From NCBI RefSeq assembly GCF_000189635.1, contig NW_002476472.1:1-64000 (forward strand): a DNA stretch of 64,000 nucleotides. Reading direction: 5' to 3'. Origin of the DNA: Tetrahymena thermophila SB210 (Eukaryota > Ciliophora > Oligohymenophorea > Hymenostomatida > Tetrahymenidae). The position numbers and the translations under genes were made by a program. Below are positions 49,326 to 62,314 of this stretch, piece by piece (position 1 is the stretch's first letter; every line of letters begins with the position of its first letter). The notes under the pieces were generated by a model. The model did no database searches. It saw only the letters and a program-made list of their open reading frames with translations, and had not been told where the DNA came from.

Positions 49326-50359
49326 TTCTTTTATATTTTGGCTAATAATTAATCCTTTAATTTAATATTAGAAGAAATTTAATTTATAAATTAGCTAATT
49401 ATTATTGTAAACAAATATTAAAAAGTAAAGCTTTTTATATCTATCAATAGATAGATAAATAGATATGAAATGAGTAGCTGCTGTAAAAGAATTAATTAAT
49501 TAATCAAATTTATTTAAGAAACTTTAAATTCTAAATTAATTTAGTTCCACCTTTAGTAAATCGAAAAAAAGTTTATATTTATTATCTGTGTTTTCCTGTT
49601 CTATTTTATATCAAAAATATTTAATTCAAAGAAAATAATTCTTAATATTAGGCCCTATTTTAAAATATTAAATTAGTCATTGAATATTTTATAATAAATT
49701 GAATTCAAATTCATAAAATTAAGAGATTAATTAAATTTAAAAATGATTAATTATAAATGAATTGAAATAAATAATATATATAAATTGAAATATCCATAAA
49801 AAGGGGAATAGCAAGTAACTCATTTAATTAAAAGATAGATAATTTAATCAATTTATTCCCACAAATTTAATAGATCTGATCGATTGATATTTATTGATTA
49901 AAATAAGTTTCCCATATAGATTAAAAAATGTTCAAGACAAAACAAAGAATTTTAATTCAATAAATTAATTTTAGTGGCTTGTTATAGTAAGAGATAGAAA
50001 TTAATTAATTTTATTTTTAAAAATATTTAAAAAAATTGAATGAAATAAATTATTATTAATTAATTTCATTTAATTAAATGTTAAATTTTAAATAGAAGAA
50101 ATAAAATAAATTAAAATGAAATTATTTTTGATTTATTTTGGTTTTTGAATACTTTTTTTTTAGTTTAGATGTAAACTTAACAAATAATTAGTAGATTAGT
50201 ACTGAAAAGTAATTAGTATAGAGTATGAAAATATTTATAAAATATTGATTAAATGGATGATTAATCATATTTAGAAATATATTTAGTTAATTGTATTTAT
50301 TTATTTAGTTTGTTTGTTTGTTTGTTTGTTTAAAGTTTAAAATTAAATTATTTTTTTTC
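49326..50359. other. Gene-free AT-rich spacer
   Basis: This is 1,034 bp with TAGATAGA-type repeats (about 49441-49462) and a (GTTT)n run (about 50310-50330). No gene was seen. Confidence 0.6.
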
Positions 50360-51610
50360 TCACATAACAAGCTCAGTTGAAGGAATTTATAATATGACAG
50401 CTAAGAATCTTTTCATACAAAGTACAAGAGATGTGTTTTAAGCTAGTATAAACATCTGTATAAACATGTTTATAACGTTTACAATGAATATTACTAAAAA
50501 TCCTGTAACTATCCCGAAACCATGTTCACCTCCTAGCAAACTCATTGAAAGTGAAGTATTCCCAAATTAGATAAAAAAATTAATCATAGACATAAATTAG
50601 GCAACTTTAATAAAAGTTAGGCTACACTTTTTCATGCTGAGATAAACCATAAAAGTCTAAACTGACATATAAATTATACTAAAAATTTAAATAAGAATAT
50701 TCAGCAAGTGAAAGTAACCTGAAGAGGTTTGTCCAATGAAATAAACAAATGATAACACAAAAAGCCAGATAGGTACTCCTATGCATATAATTTTAGCATA
50801 TTTATTTAAAGTTTTGTGAAAGTAATTGCAACAATAAACTGGTTTACTATTTGCTAATATGTTTCTATCTAATGATTAATTTGTAAGCTGGAGTTTGTCT
50901 ACAATTTCTTTCTCTACAAAATCTTTACTAAAAAGATTTGATTTTCCTTTTACGTCTATTGCTGAATAGTCAAGTATCAAATGTCTATGTATTTTTTATA
51001 GTAGCACTGAAAGTCCATAAGTAGTTACACTACCTTCTTAGTAGTATTTTTTTTTATTTAGAATAGGAGCAGTGCAGTACGCTATTTCTGGTTTATCATC
51101 AAAATCATTGGCTGGATTACTAAGTGAAATTGGTTATGAATTATTAACTATCTATAATTGGAATTACTGTTAATTTATTTAATTATTATTAAATTATTAA
51201 ATTTCTTCATTCAATTTCTCATTTTCTTATTTTAGTAGCATTATTTGTGCTTCATTCTTTTTTATTTCCATATCTAAGACAGAGTTAGAAAGTTGTTCAT
51301 ATTATTATTGATCATATTAAGGAATTTATTAGCTTTATTACTAATACACAGCATCTTAATTCTAAAATACAATGTTATTACCTTAGATAATGTTGTTTTC
51401 CATATTTTATTACTAATAAAAATCATATTATTAATTATTATAGTTTGGTAGGTATTAATAATTTATTTAAGAAGGTATATGCTATTATGGCATTTAATTA
51501 ATCATTTAATATGGTATTTATTAAGGTATGTATGGCGCTGATGCTGGCTGTTAATAGTATTAATTACCTGAACTATATTATATGTGTTGATTTTAGTTTA
51601 AACTTAACAT
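50360..51610 (-). CDS. Membrane protein with Gln/Tyr/Asn-rich N-terminus, coiled coil and about four C-terminal spans
   Basis: A single exon encodes 416 residues (TGA 50360-50362). Residues 1-110 are dominated by Gln, Tyr, Asn and Pro, a prion-like low-complexity region in which most Gln codons are TAA/TAG. A short coiled coil follows (VLDMEIKKNEAQIMLLKQEN). A conserved-looking cytoplasmic domain comes next, with YGLSVLLQKIHRHLILDYSA and a CC pair. About four hydrophobic spans then follow to the end (around residues 265-405). No transporter or channel signature is visible and I recognise no family. A role in membrane tethering or assembly is possible but speculative. Confidence 0.65.
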
Positions 51611-52245
51611 TTTTATTAAAAATAATGAATTATCTAACTAATAAGTTATTTATTATATAGAGATCCTATGAAAAAGTTAATTTAATTACTTAATCTATTT
51701 AATTTTTTGATTTATATCCTCATTACTCCAATTTTAATCAATTAATGTAGTGAGTATATTTTAATTTCATTAAATTTTTATTGCTTAGTCTTAATATTAG
51801 GTATTGCCTTATCAGATACAACATTTAAAATAATTACTTTATCATTATTTTTTAAAAATATTTAAATTTAACTTATTAACCAGAAATTAACAATATTACG
51901 CAAGCATAAAGTCTCGTTTTTAAAATTTAAATAAATCAAAAACAAATTTCAACAGCAAAAATAATAGTAAACAAACAATTATTTTCATTTAAAACTTTAA
52001 TATTGATTACTGAAAAATGTAATTTTAATACTAGAGGAAAGATATTCTAGAATGGCAATAGTAGTCTACATAAATCGAGAGTTGTAACTAATTGCCTGCT
52101 AGTTATTAGTTTCTTAGTAGTATTAAACTGACCTGCACAGTCAACTAATTTAAATATCATTGAAAATGAGTGATATTTTGTTAAAAATTATCTTTTCTAT
52201 ATTCGAATTAATCAATTAAAACCAAGATTATGTATTTTATTATTC

Positions 52246-52280
<35 letters not shown>

Positions 52281-53878
52281 GTATTCTTCTCGGAGTATGA
52301 AATGCACACAGAGAGTTAGTTAATTTAATCAATATATTAAAACTATATAACAGAATAGAAGAAGTATTAGAATAGGAATGTTAGGAAACAAGATATAGAA
52401 AAACATTTCTAAAAATTTATTTATAGATAGATAAAAATATTTTTGTAATATTACGGTAACTCATTTTATAGATATGTAGAGTATTTATTTATTTTTTATA
52501 CAATTAAGTTTACATACATAGGTAAGTACATATTATTTATTAACTTAGATTTTATTTATCATTAAAACAATAATTGATATTATATAATAATAATTAAAAT
52601 TGGAACAATTAATACAACATATTATAATCAAATAAAAATTGTTATTAAAAAGTTGGCAAGGAAACTATACTTTAGATATAATATATATTAATTTAAATTT
52701 AAGATTAATAGGAAATCTACATGTTTTTTTTGAACTTTTTATGAAATATTAGATACAAATTTCACTATCACACAAGCAAAAAAGATGAAAAATATTAACA
52801 GTTTATAGTTGAAGAAAAATGTGCATTAGCAAACAAATATTAATATCTATAATTTATCAGAAAATAATAAAAAATAACAACATTTTTTAATATAATAAGT
52901 ATATGAATATAGATAGATATGAGATAATTAAATTAAAAGATTTGGCATAATTAAATTCCTGTAGCAAATACTATATCAATCCTCATTAATTAAGAGTCTA
53001 GATAGAATATTTAGGGAAAAACTTTTTTGATTATAAAAATTAGTGGGTTATGAATGAATATTTTTATATTGACTTGTACCTACCTTGATGAGTAAGTTAA
53101 ATTACAAATAGGAATACATTCAAAAAACAGTATTTAATTTTTAAATTTAAATAAAACTTTCTCAAATAATTAATAGACACTCTTTTGAGGTGAAGAAATA
53201 AATAGCAAACTGGAATAGGTTGCATACTAATTAATTTCTATAAAAATAACTCCTTTAATAACTTAAAAAAATATAAATATATCTAAAATTAATTATTACT
53301 TGATTGATTATTTTATAATAAATTTTTAGTTTTTTAATTTAGGGAAATTTTCTTAAAAATTTAACTAATCACATGTTTTTATTCTAATTTATACGACTCC
53401 TTAATTAATAGGATTGACAATATATTTATTATCTGTAATTTTTAGTTGATATTTAATATTAAATAGTTTTTTGAATTCAATTTATATTATTTTGGTACTT
53501 TTACCCAAAAGATGGTTAATTTGCACTGTTATTTTTTAGATTCCTTCAAAATTCATATTAAAACCATATAAAAATAAATAAATAATTTGTAAAGGTAGAG
53601 TGGTAAATTGTTTGTTGAGAAGTTGCATTATCTTAGCTAATAATTAATTTATTGTAAAATTAATTATTTACATTTAACTCATAAAAAATAAAAAATTAAT
53701 TTGAAAGAAATGCCATATCAATAATTTATTTTTTATTTATTTAATTAATTTCTAAAATTTAATAATTAAATTGATTTAATTTTTAAAAATTGTATATGTA
53801 TGTATGTATAAATGAGTCATCATATAAAATACTATAATATGTTATTATAAATTTAATTCTATGACTAAAATAAATCAA
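51611..53878. other. Gene-free AT-rich spacer
   Basis: This 2.3-kb stretch contains an (AAAT)n microsatellite at about 52244-52280 and a degenerate inverted-repeat element at 52974-53417. No coding frame was seen. Confidence 0.6.
52974..53417. mobile_element. About 444-bp degenerate relative of the TA-flanked inverted-repeat elements
   Basis: The left end TATCAATCCTCATTAATTAA (52974-52993) matches 19 of the first 20 bases of the 16596-16721 element's repeat from its third base. The right end at 53395-53417, reverse-complemented, reads TCAATCCTATTAATTAAGGA, with one indel. Inside both ends the sequence GAGTC follows, so the inverted repeat extends beyond the shared core. No intact transposase frame was seen, and TA flanks are not clear. 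Confidence 0.55.
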
Positions 53879-54874
53879 TCAATTTGTAGGAGTAATTTCC
53901 ACACCTGTTTCTAGGATACCACAAGCATTGCCAGGAGCTAATAAGAAATACCCTTGCTAGCCCCAATCATCAGCCCAAGAATTCTTTAGAATCCAGTTAC
54001 CTTTCTCATCATAACCAACAGCTAATACAGCATGATTAATTTCAATTGTTTAATTTTTGCAATCATAAACACCTGAAACGTAATCTCCTAATAAAGTAGC
54101 ATCAATAGAGACAGAAACAGGAGCATTATTCAATGCAACTTTTAAAGCCTCGGTTGTCTCTGGTAAAGAATAATATGATACTGGTTTAAAATTGGTAGTT
54201 GTGCTGTTAGTGGTATTGCAAGATCCCTAGATTCCAACATAAGGATACTCTGCTTCTGTCTTGACTCCATAAAGGGAAGCATATCTTATAGCTTCACCAG
54301 GAACTCCACCTTCACAGCCAAAAGAGTAAAATCCTCCATTTTTCTCGGTAGTGCAATCAACAAATTCTTGTTCTGAGAATCTTAATAGAACTTTGTTGTG
54401 GATAGCATTATAAGATTCCATAGCAGCAGTTGCAGAGAAAGCCCAGCAAGATCCACACTCTCCTTAGTTTTTAACTGGAGTTACGACTCCTTTAGTTCTC
54501 CAATCAATAGAAGTAGCAGGCTGAACATCATTAACAGAAGCTTGTTACTTTTGAACATAGTTTTTACCATTTGATAAAATATTTGGGTTTTAGAGAATCT
54601 TTTATGAAAATTCCTATTAAGTCATATCAGAAAAACGATTAACTCCTATTTGATAAGTGTTTTCAGGATTGTTGTTATGGTCTTAAATCTTTTAGTAATT
54701 TTCTAAGAAAATAGCCAATCTGTAGTCTGATTCAGCTTCGTTCAAGTAAATTCTAGGGTAGTTTCTAGTGAATTTGTTATAAGCTTAAAGAGCCTCAACA
54801 AGAGAGACCTAATCAGCATATGCAGAGCAGATAAAAGCTGAGAATATGATAGCAAGCAGTAATTTTGTATTCAT
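53879..54874 (-). CDS. Papain-family (C1A) cysteine protease precursor
   Basis: A single exon encodes 331 residues. It has a signal peptide ([20 protein letters not shown]), then an inhibitor I29-type prodomain ([24 protein letters not shown]). The mature enzyme begins near residue 119 ([11 protein letters not shown]). Catalytic residues are visible: Gln137 and Cys143 in [11 protein letters not shown], His281 in [10 protein letters not shown] and Asn298 in [10 protein letters not shown]. The ERFNIN/GNFD-type prodomain and the single-chain length fit the cathepsin L-like group. Lysosomal, food-vacuole or secreted proteolysis is expected. Codon use is moderately GC-rich for the region, suggesting good expression. 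The next gene lies more than 2 kb away on either side. Confidence 0.92.
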
Positions 54875-57800
54875 TTTTTCTTATTTATTTAATCTATTTA
54901 TTTAATTTAAATTTTAATAAAAAGTAAAAAAAGCTAGAGTATTTAATCCAAAGAAATCAGCAATATTTATGTAAATAAAGTAGTGTTTTATAGTGCTTAT
55001 TTTAAATTAGGCCAGCATATATTAAAGATGAGTACTTTATAGACAATATTCATTTTCTGTTGATTTCTATTTCCTTTTATTTTTGAATTAATTTAGAAAT
55101 TGAATGATGATCATATTTAGCCAACAAAATTTAATAAATCAAATTAATTAAAGCATGAACGATTGTATTTTAGATTTTTATGTAGTCTTTTAAAGTATTA
55201 TTAATCATAAATTTGCTTAAATGCAAAAAAAAATTACTACAAATAATACAAAAATTATTAAAGATAAAAAGTATCTATTTTATAAATTGAATGCATGATT
55301 TAAAATATGAAATATATGTTTAATTTATTACAGTAAAAAATGTGGTTAATATCATTTTATTTCTAAATAAGGTATATTAAATAATATTATTATACAAGTT
55401 CAATGCCTAAGTTGATGTATTTTTGAATAAGTTTAATATAATTTGAATTATTAAGCTATTTCCTTAATTTAAATATTACGTATTATTTAGTTTTGATAAT
55501 TATGTTTGATTCAAAAAAAAAAGACTAGATAATTAATTCTGAGAAAATTAGATCAAATAGAATTTTTATGTTGATTTTGAAAAAATTAATCTACTAAAAA
55601 ATGACAATTAGAAAATGGGATTAAAGCAATTAAATATCTAATTATTCCCATAATTAACTAACTCAATCAAATGCAATCTCCTCTAAATAGAAAATTACTA
55701 ATATTTTATATGCAAATGTGAATCAGAAAATAATTCATTTTAGGTTTTAGGTTAAAAGCTAAATTCATTTTGACAGAATTTGCTTTCTATTTCTGTTTAG
55801 TGCTTAACTTACCATTTAAATTAAAGACTATAAAAATAATTATCAGAAATCAAAATAAAAAAATATAGTCTTTTTGATTACCATTGATCCAAATTTTATA
55901 AAAAAATGGATGAAAGATAAAAAGTAATGAGAAAAATAATAATTGCTTAATATCTAAAACCTGTAAAATATACAAAATTTAGAGCACGATAATATATATT
56001 TTACTTTTTAATAGGGTATTCACAAATTTAAAAATATTTTGTTCATTAATTTTACAATTTAAATTTTTTAATAAATGATAAATCATTTTAGATAATAAAA
56101 AGCTTGTGAATATCAATTTATTGTTCATTTTTATTTAAAGAAGGAGCTGAACTTTTAAATCATAAATTTATAAGTACAAAATTGATATTAGAGCAATTGA
56201 TATTTATATAGTTTCAATTTTATTATTTATCACAATAGTATCAAAAATTAAGTTTTTTGAGTATTTGTCAAAAGTTAATACTCTATCCTAATCCCTAACT
56301 CAACCATTTTTAAGAACAATTATACCAATATATCTTTAATAATATAGTTTTTAAGGTAATAAATAGTTTTATATTTTATTTTGATGGAAATAAAATATCA
56401 AATACTTTGCAATTAAAATGAAGATTATCAAAATTAATTAAAGAGGATTAAACAGTTGTGATAATTCTTATACTACTTTTTAGTGTTTCTCCAACTATTT
56501 TTTGAAAATGGTTGATTGCTAAAAGTATAAAATTCATAGTCTTTAATACTATTTTTTTATGTTTTGAGTCTTTAACCTAAGTTCTATCAGCACACACTGA
56601 TTATAAGAATGACTTTTTAAAATGTATTATTTATTTTAAAATAGTTATTTGAAGAGTTAAATATAATACTAAAATTCATAACCAAGTAAAAAATGATAAT
56701 ATATTTCTTTTTTCATATATTGTTTATGATGTAATAAATATATTAAATTCATAAATACTTTAACAATTTAAAAAACTTTAAAATTATTAGAAAAATATTT
56801 TCAGTAATTTTAGATAATCTAAAGTGAGAGATTTAATTTAATAATCAAATTAATTTCTAAATAATTAATTTTTTTATTTTGTAAGATTTAATTTATTTGT
56901 ATTTTATGAAAGTGCTTTGTAATTTTATTATAAATACATTAGAATTGTAAAAATAGCTTAAGCATAAAAAATATTTATACTTGTTTAAATTTGTTGATAA
57001 AGTATATATAGTGCTTATTAATAACATTAAGTTAATAAAATAAAGAATTATATCTTACATAAATAAAAAGTTTGAAGTGATATTTAAAAAATAAAACACC
57101 AATAACCATAATTTTGTTAACAATAAATGAGTAAGGAAATAAAAATATAATATTAATTATATTTTAGATAACTTAATTTATGTTAAACGAAAGTAAACAT
57201 TGTAAATTATTTTATCTAGATATAAGTGGTTGTATTTATTTTAAGAAATGTTGCCTTAATAGTTTCTAAATATATTATTTTTAAATTTGTCAATTCTGTA
57301 TTTTTTTAATATTGGAAATAATACTCTAAAAATCAATTTCAAATATTTTGCTATTTAATTTAAATTTTAATATTGAAATTTTGTTAAAATAAATTTAAAA
57401 GCACAAATTTAAATCACATTTTTAAAGAAATTTTAATTTTTGTTTGTTTGTTTGTTTTAATAAAATTAAAAAAGCGTAAATAAAACTAAAAATTGCTTAA
57501 TAGCATGTATTATTTATTTAAATTTCTAATTAAAAAATAAAATACTTACTTACTTAATTACTTACTTACTTATCGCTTAATAAATTGACTCAAAAAAAAT
57601 TGATTTCTTTAATTTGGATGAGTTGATATTTAAATTATAGATAAAGATTAAATGTTATTTGTACTTAAAAATATGTAATTGTGCTTAAATAGGTAAATGA
57701 TTATCAAGCAAGCAAGTGATATTTTATTTAGTAGAAAGAAAAGAGTCACTAAATTAATTTATTATTAAACAAAATATATTTAAAATTAATTAATTTCGAT

Positions 57801-58053
57801 TAATATAATTTTATGGAGATTATTTGCTTTTATATTCTGAAATAGAAGAGCTATAGAAGAGCTAGAATTACTTATATAGACACTTAAATTATTAGTAAAT
57901 ATAATGATAGTTTTAATTAATTAATTAAGTAATAATTGATTGATTGATATATGCATAAAGATTGCAATTTTAATATAATTAAAAAAAAATCAAATCATTT
58001 AATATTCATATTATTTTAAATAATAATTGTAAACAAGTAAAATTTTAATAAAA
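54875..58053. other. 3.2-kb gene-free AT-rich region
   Basis: This is the longest gene-poor stretch. On both strands I see only AT-rich DNA with short simple repeats: (TTTG)n at about 57439-57453 and ACTT-type at about 57543-57573. I cannot support any gene, RNA or element in it. Confidence 0.55.
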
Positions 58054-59845
58054 ATGATGTACTTTGATAAGAATTTTAGAAGAGACTGTGCTAACAACAC
58101 TGCATCTGAAAATAAGATAGATCAGATGCTTTAGGAATTTGAAATCGTAAAATTAAATAGTTTACAAGCTCCAATCGATTAATTCATTTACCATTTGTTA
58201 AAAAATTAGAATAAATAAAAGAAATTACTCGATGAGATGAAAAGAAACCCTTAAAAACAAATTAAGCCAAACCCTGAAGATGAAGCAAAGAAATAAGAAG
58301 AGCAAAAAAGTAATGTTGTTGAAGAAAAGTATAATAAATATTAATATTGATTTTATTTTCAATAGACTAAGTTAAACCTAACGAAGCATTAGATAAATTG
58401 CTTAAAGCTATAAAAATAGAGACGAAAACTTCAAAGTGCTTAGAGATGATTAAGACACTATTTAAAGGGCACATTTTAGAGCTACATCCAGCTCACATTT
58501 TAGATGTAAATGCAAACTAAAAAATGAATAAATGAATGAATTAATATAATTTTTAAATAATAAAATAAAGACTGTTTACTTGCTAACAGATATTCCATTA
58601 AATTATCGAAAGTAAGATGATTTAAAGTACTTGATAGTAATATTGAATATCATTATAGATGCAAGAGAGCATTGTATATTAAGAGAATATGGAAATTTTT
58701 ATAAAATAATAGATACTTTTAGAATCAATCTTCTTTTATTTAGAGATGACTCATTTTAGGTACTATTTAATTCTTTATTCTTATATATTTCTCTTTTGCT
58801 TTCTTACTTACAATATATGTGAGTGAATTGGCAACAATAAATTAATTTTATTTCATTTTAATAGTTCCAAGCATACATGAAAAAAATTAATGAACATCTC
58901 AATATGTTTTACGAGTAGACAAACTACTTTAAGACTATCAATTTTTAAGAACCTCAAGAGTAGGAGTAGGTTGATCAGCAAAAAACCTAGGAATAAGAAT
59001 AAAAACCAGTAGCAGAATAGAAGTAAGAAATTCCTTAAATTTCTATTTAGCAAAAAGATTAAGATTAGCTAGAAGATGTAGACAAAAAGGAATCAAACGA
59101 TGAGGGATCTAAGGTTTCTGCTATTAGAGAGAGATTAATGAAAAAGAAGTAAGAAAAGTTGCAAAAAAAAGATGAAGAGAAGACATAAAATTTAATTCAG
59201 TAGATACCAAATTAGGAATTGTAGCAATAAGCAGAACAAGCTCCTTAGCAAATTAAACTAATTAAAAAAGAAGATATTGTATAAAAACCTGAATCTAAGG
59301 TTGCTTATGAATACAGTTTATCTGAAAATCTGTAAAATTTACTTGTAAATTAAATTTAAATTTATTATTTATTTAGTCTAGTTATCATACTAACTCTTTA
59401 ATTATTTATTTAGAAAAGTAAATTAGCTCAGTATAATTTTTAGAAAAAGCTTTTAGTAAAAGCGTTGATGTCTATGAAACATTTGCTGAACAGAGAATGG
59501 TCAAAAATATCTGTCTATTCTTTAATTAATGACATATTCCTAAATTACAGGTAAACAATATGAAATATTTATTTTTGAAAATAGTAAACAAGTCTTTTTA
59601 CAAATTTAAATAGAGATCACTTTGATGAGTAAAGTATGAAGAAAATTGACGATTTCATGAGTGAATTGCAAGAGTTAAAAGCTCAAGATTCTAAAAAATA
59701 AACATAAAGAAACATTTAAGAAAGCTAAATTGTAGGAAATGCTGTTAGCTCTAAATTCGATGTTAAAAAAGTAAATCTAACTGGAGCAACTCCTACTTCT
59801 GGAGACAGTTTGAATGCTTGGGCTAGTAAATAAAGTGGTTTATGA
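58054..59845 (+). CDS. Unrecognised six-exon protein with acidic/Gln-rich linker
   Basis: All six exons join in phase: 58054-58309, 58366-58505, 58571-58759, 58865-59344, 59414-59550 and 59614-59845; 477 residues. Residues 30-85 are Lys/Gln-rich. Residues about 86-200 look like a compact helical domain (ALDKLLKAIKIETKTSKCL, ILELHPAHILDTVYLLTD, YLIVILNIIIDAREHCIL). A Glu/Gln-rich linker follows (about 200-350), then a helical segment (KALMSMKHLLNREWSKISVY) and a basic, Ser-rich C-terminus. There are no catalytic, zinc or membrane motifs. The helical domain might be an armadillo/HEAT-like or PUB-like fold, but I cannot assign it. Confidence 0.7.
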
Positions 59846-62314
59846 AAGATTAATCAAAAAAAATAGATAAACAAATATTTTTTATTTAAATCTAATAAAA
59901 ATACTAAACAAATAAACATTAAATAAAAAAATAAATAAATAAATAAATCAAAAAAAGATTATTTTAATTTTTGTATTTTACTTTATATTAAATTTTAATT
60001 AATGTATTTTTATAATTATAAAACATTAGTTAATTAACTCAAAAAAATTTTACTTTCAACTTTATGAATTCATTAATTTAGAATTTAATTCTATTGATGT
60101 GGATTAAAAAGTCAATTAATAAAATTATAATTACAAAAATTAATGGATTTTGTTTATTTGAATTGATTTTATTTATAAATCACATTAATAATAAATAGGT
60201 TGGTCAATTTATTTTTAATAAAGACTATTTATTAAATAAATATTTCAACAAAATTTACCATACTCCCTTAGTTATAAACAGTGTCTTAGATACCAGATAT
60301 ATTGGTTGTCTCATATTGCAATTCCGTCAAATAATAAATATTTAGAAATATCTAATGTCATTATGGCATTAACAAATCTTTTAGTATTTGTTGCAACTGA
60401 TAAAGGTTTAGAAACAAATGAAAAAATTTTTCAAAAAACAATTTTTCTATTTATATATTACCTCTGACAAGAGTCTATCTATCTATGACCTATTTAACAA
60501 TTTATATAGTTAGAAAAATTATTATTTTTAACTAAAAGGGTATTTCAATTATAATATACTTTTAAAATTTTACATATAAAAATGAAATATTATTTTATTT
60601 ATTTACATTTAATTTATAATTTTTTTAACCTCAGCTTTTAATAATGTCTTAATCCATAGTGCAAAACTACCATTTGAAAAAAAAATAAGAAAAGATTAAT
60701 TATAAATAACTTTTGAAGTAAATTGATTGGATAAAATTGTAAAATTTGAATTAAATTTATCAATAAATATAAATAGAATTATATTGATTAATAGAAATTA
60801 TTTGAATAAATTTCAATTAAAAGAAAAGTAATAATTAAAATAATAAGTCCAATAATAATCTGAGGAAATTTCTTAGTAAAAATTGATTTTTTATGAACAT
60901 TGTAATTCACTTATTTAAATATTTGTAATTTTTATTTTATAAATTTTAAATAAAGCTAAATATAAATAATTGCGCTTAAAAAATATGTTTAAACTGAATA
61001 TAAAAATATAACTTAATTTTAGTTTTTAAATTATTTTTTAGATTTTAAAATGTATTTTTTTTTTTGAATGAATAAAAAAGAATCAACAAATTTTATGTAA
61101 TAAATTAATAGCTTTTAAACAAAATAAATATATTTTCAAAAAAACAAAAATAAATTGAAAGATTAAAATAAGTAAGTAAAATATAAAACAATATAAATTT
61201 AAAAGCGTGAAGAATGTTATTAAGAAATATTGGGAGTGTTTTAATTAAATGCTCATATTTTAAAATATTTTATGAAAAATTAACAAATAAATCATCTACT
61301 TTTTGTTTGAGAGGAAAATAGAATGAAATTTTTGTTGTTGTTTTTGTATTTGATAAATTTTAAATATTGTGTAATCTTTTTGTAAAGAAAAGATATTAAT
61401 TAAAATAGGTCATATATCAAATTTCAAACATTAATTTGTGTAATCTATCATTTTAAAAGATAATTAAATGATTTGTGGCTTTGATTTAAATTTATTACAC
61501 TTTCTAAATTAATTTAATGGTAATTAAAAATGAATATTTAACAATTTATTGCCATATGTCAAATTTAAATGATGTGATAAATATTTAATGATGCAATAAC
61601 TATTTGCTTGTAGATTAAAATCCATAACTTTTCAGCATTGAACATTAAAAGCCATTTCATTTTTTTAAATTTATACTTGCCATTTGAAATAACTTTTTTA
61701 TTTAAACAGATTAATTTGAATGTGTGTCAAACTAATTTCAATTTCAATCTTTGAAAGATAAATAATTCTATTTTATTGAGTTTTATCTCTCATTTAAATT
61801 TTTTGAAGTTAAAAAAATAGTTTAATTGTATTTATCATACAAAAAATCCAGATTAAAATAAGCATTTAAATTTAATAAAATTAGCTAAGAGAGATTAATT
61901 CCACAATGTTAGTTACTTAATCATGTCTTCAAATAAATGGTATATTTACGAATTATGGCTAAAATTTAATTGAAAAATGTAAGAATGAGCTATAGTATAA
62001 AAAATAAGCAGCTTGTTTCGAAGAGATTTTAATTTAACTATAACTATTTATATTTGAATTATCACTTTAAATTATTTATATACGTCATTATTGTAAAAAT
62101 AAAATGACTCATTAGTGCAATAAACCAAAATGAAATGCATTTACACTTATTTTGCAAATAACTTTGAGTTTTTTATTTAAATAAATTTAATTTATTGATT
62201 GATTGATTAATCCATCTCTATTTAAAAATTTGTTATATTTAAGATATCGCTTTTAGTTTTATAAATTGTTTATAATTAATTAAAAAAATATTAAAAAAAA
62301 TTAAGTTTTTTGTT
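59846..62314. other. 2.5-kb gene-free AT-rich region
   Basis: AT-rich DNA with an (AAAT)n run near 59926-59948 and GATT repeats near 62195-62210. No coding frame or structured RNA was seen. Confidence 0.55.

Noticed and set aside
54875..58053. Searched for a hidden gene, tRNA or CRISPR-like array in the long spacer.
   Set aside because: Only simple repeats and AT-rich DNA were seen. No regular repeat-spacer pattern, and CRISPR is not expected in a eukaryotic nuclear genome.
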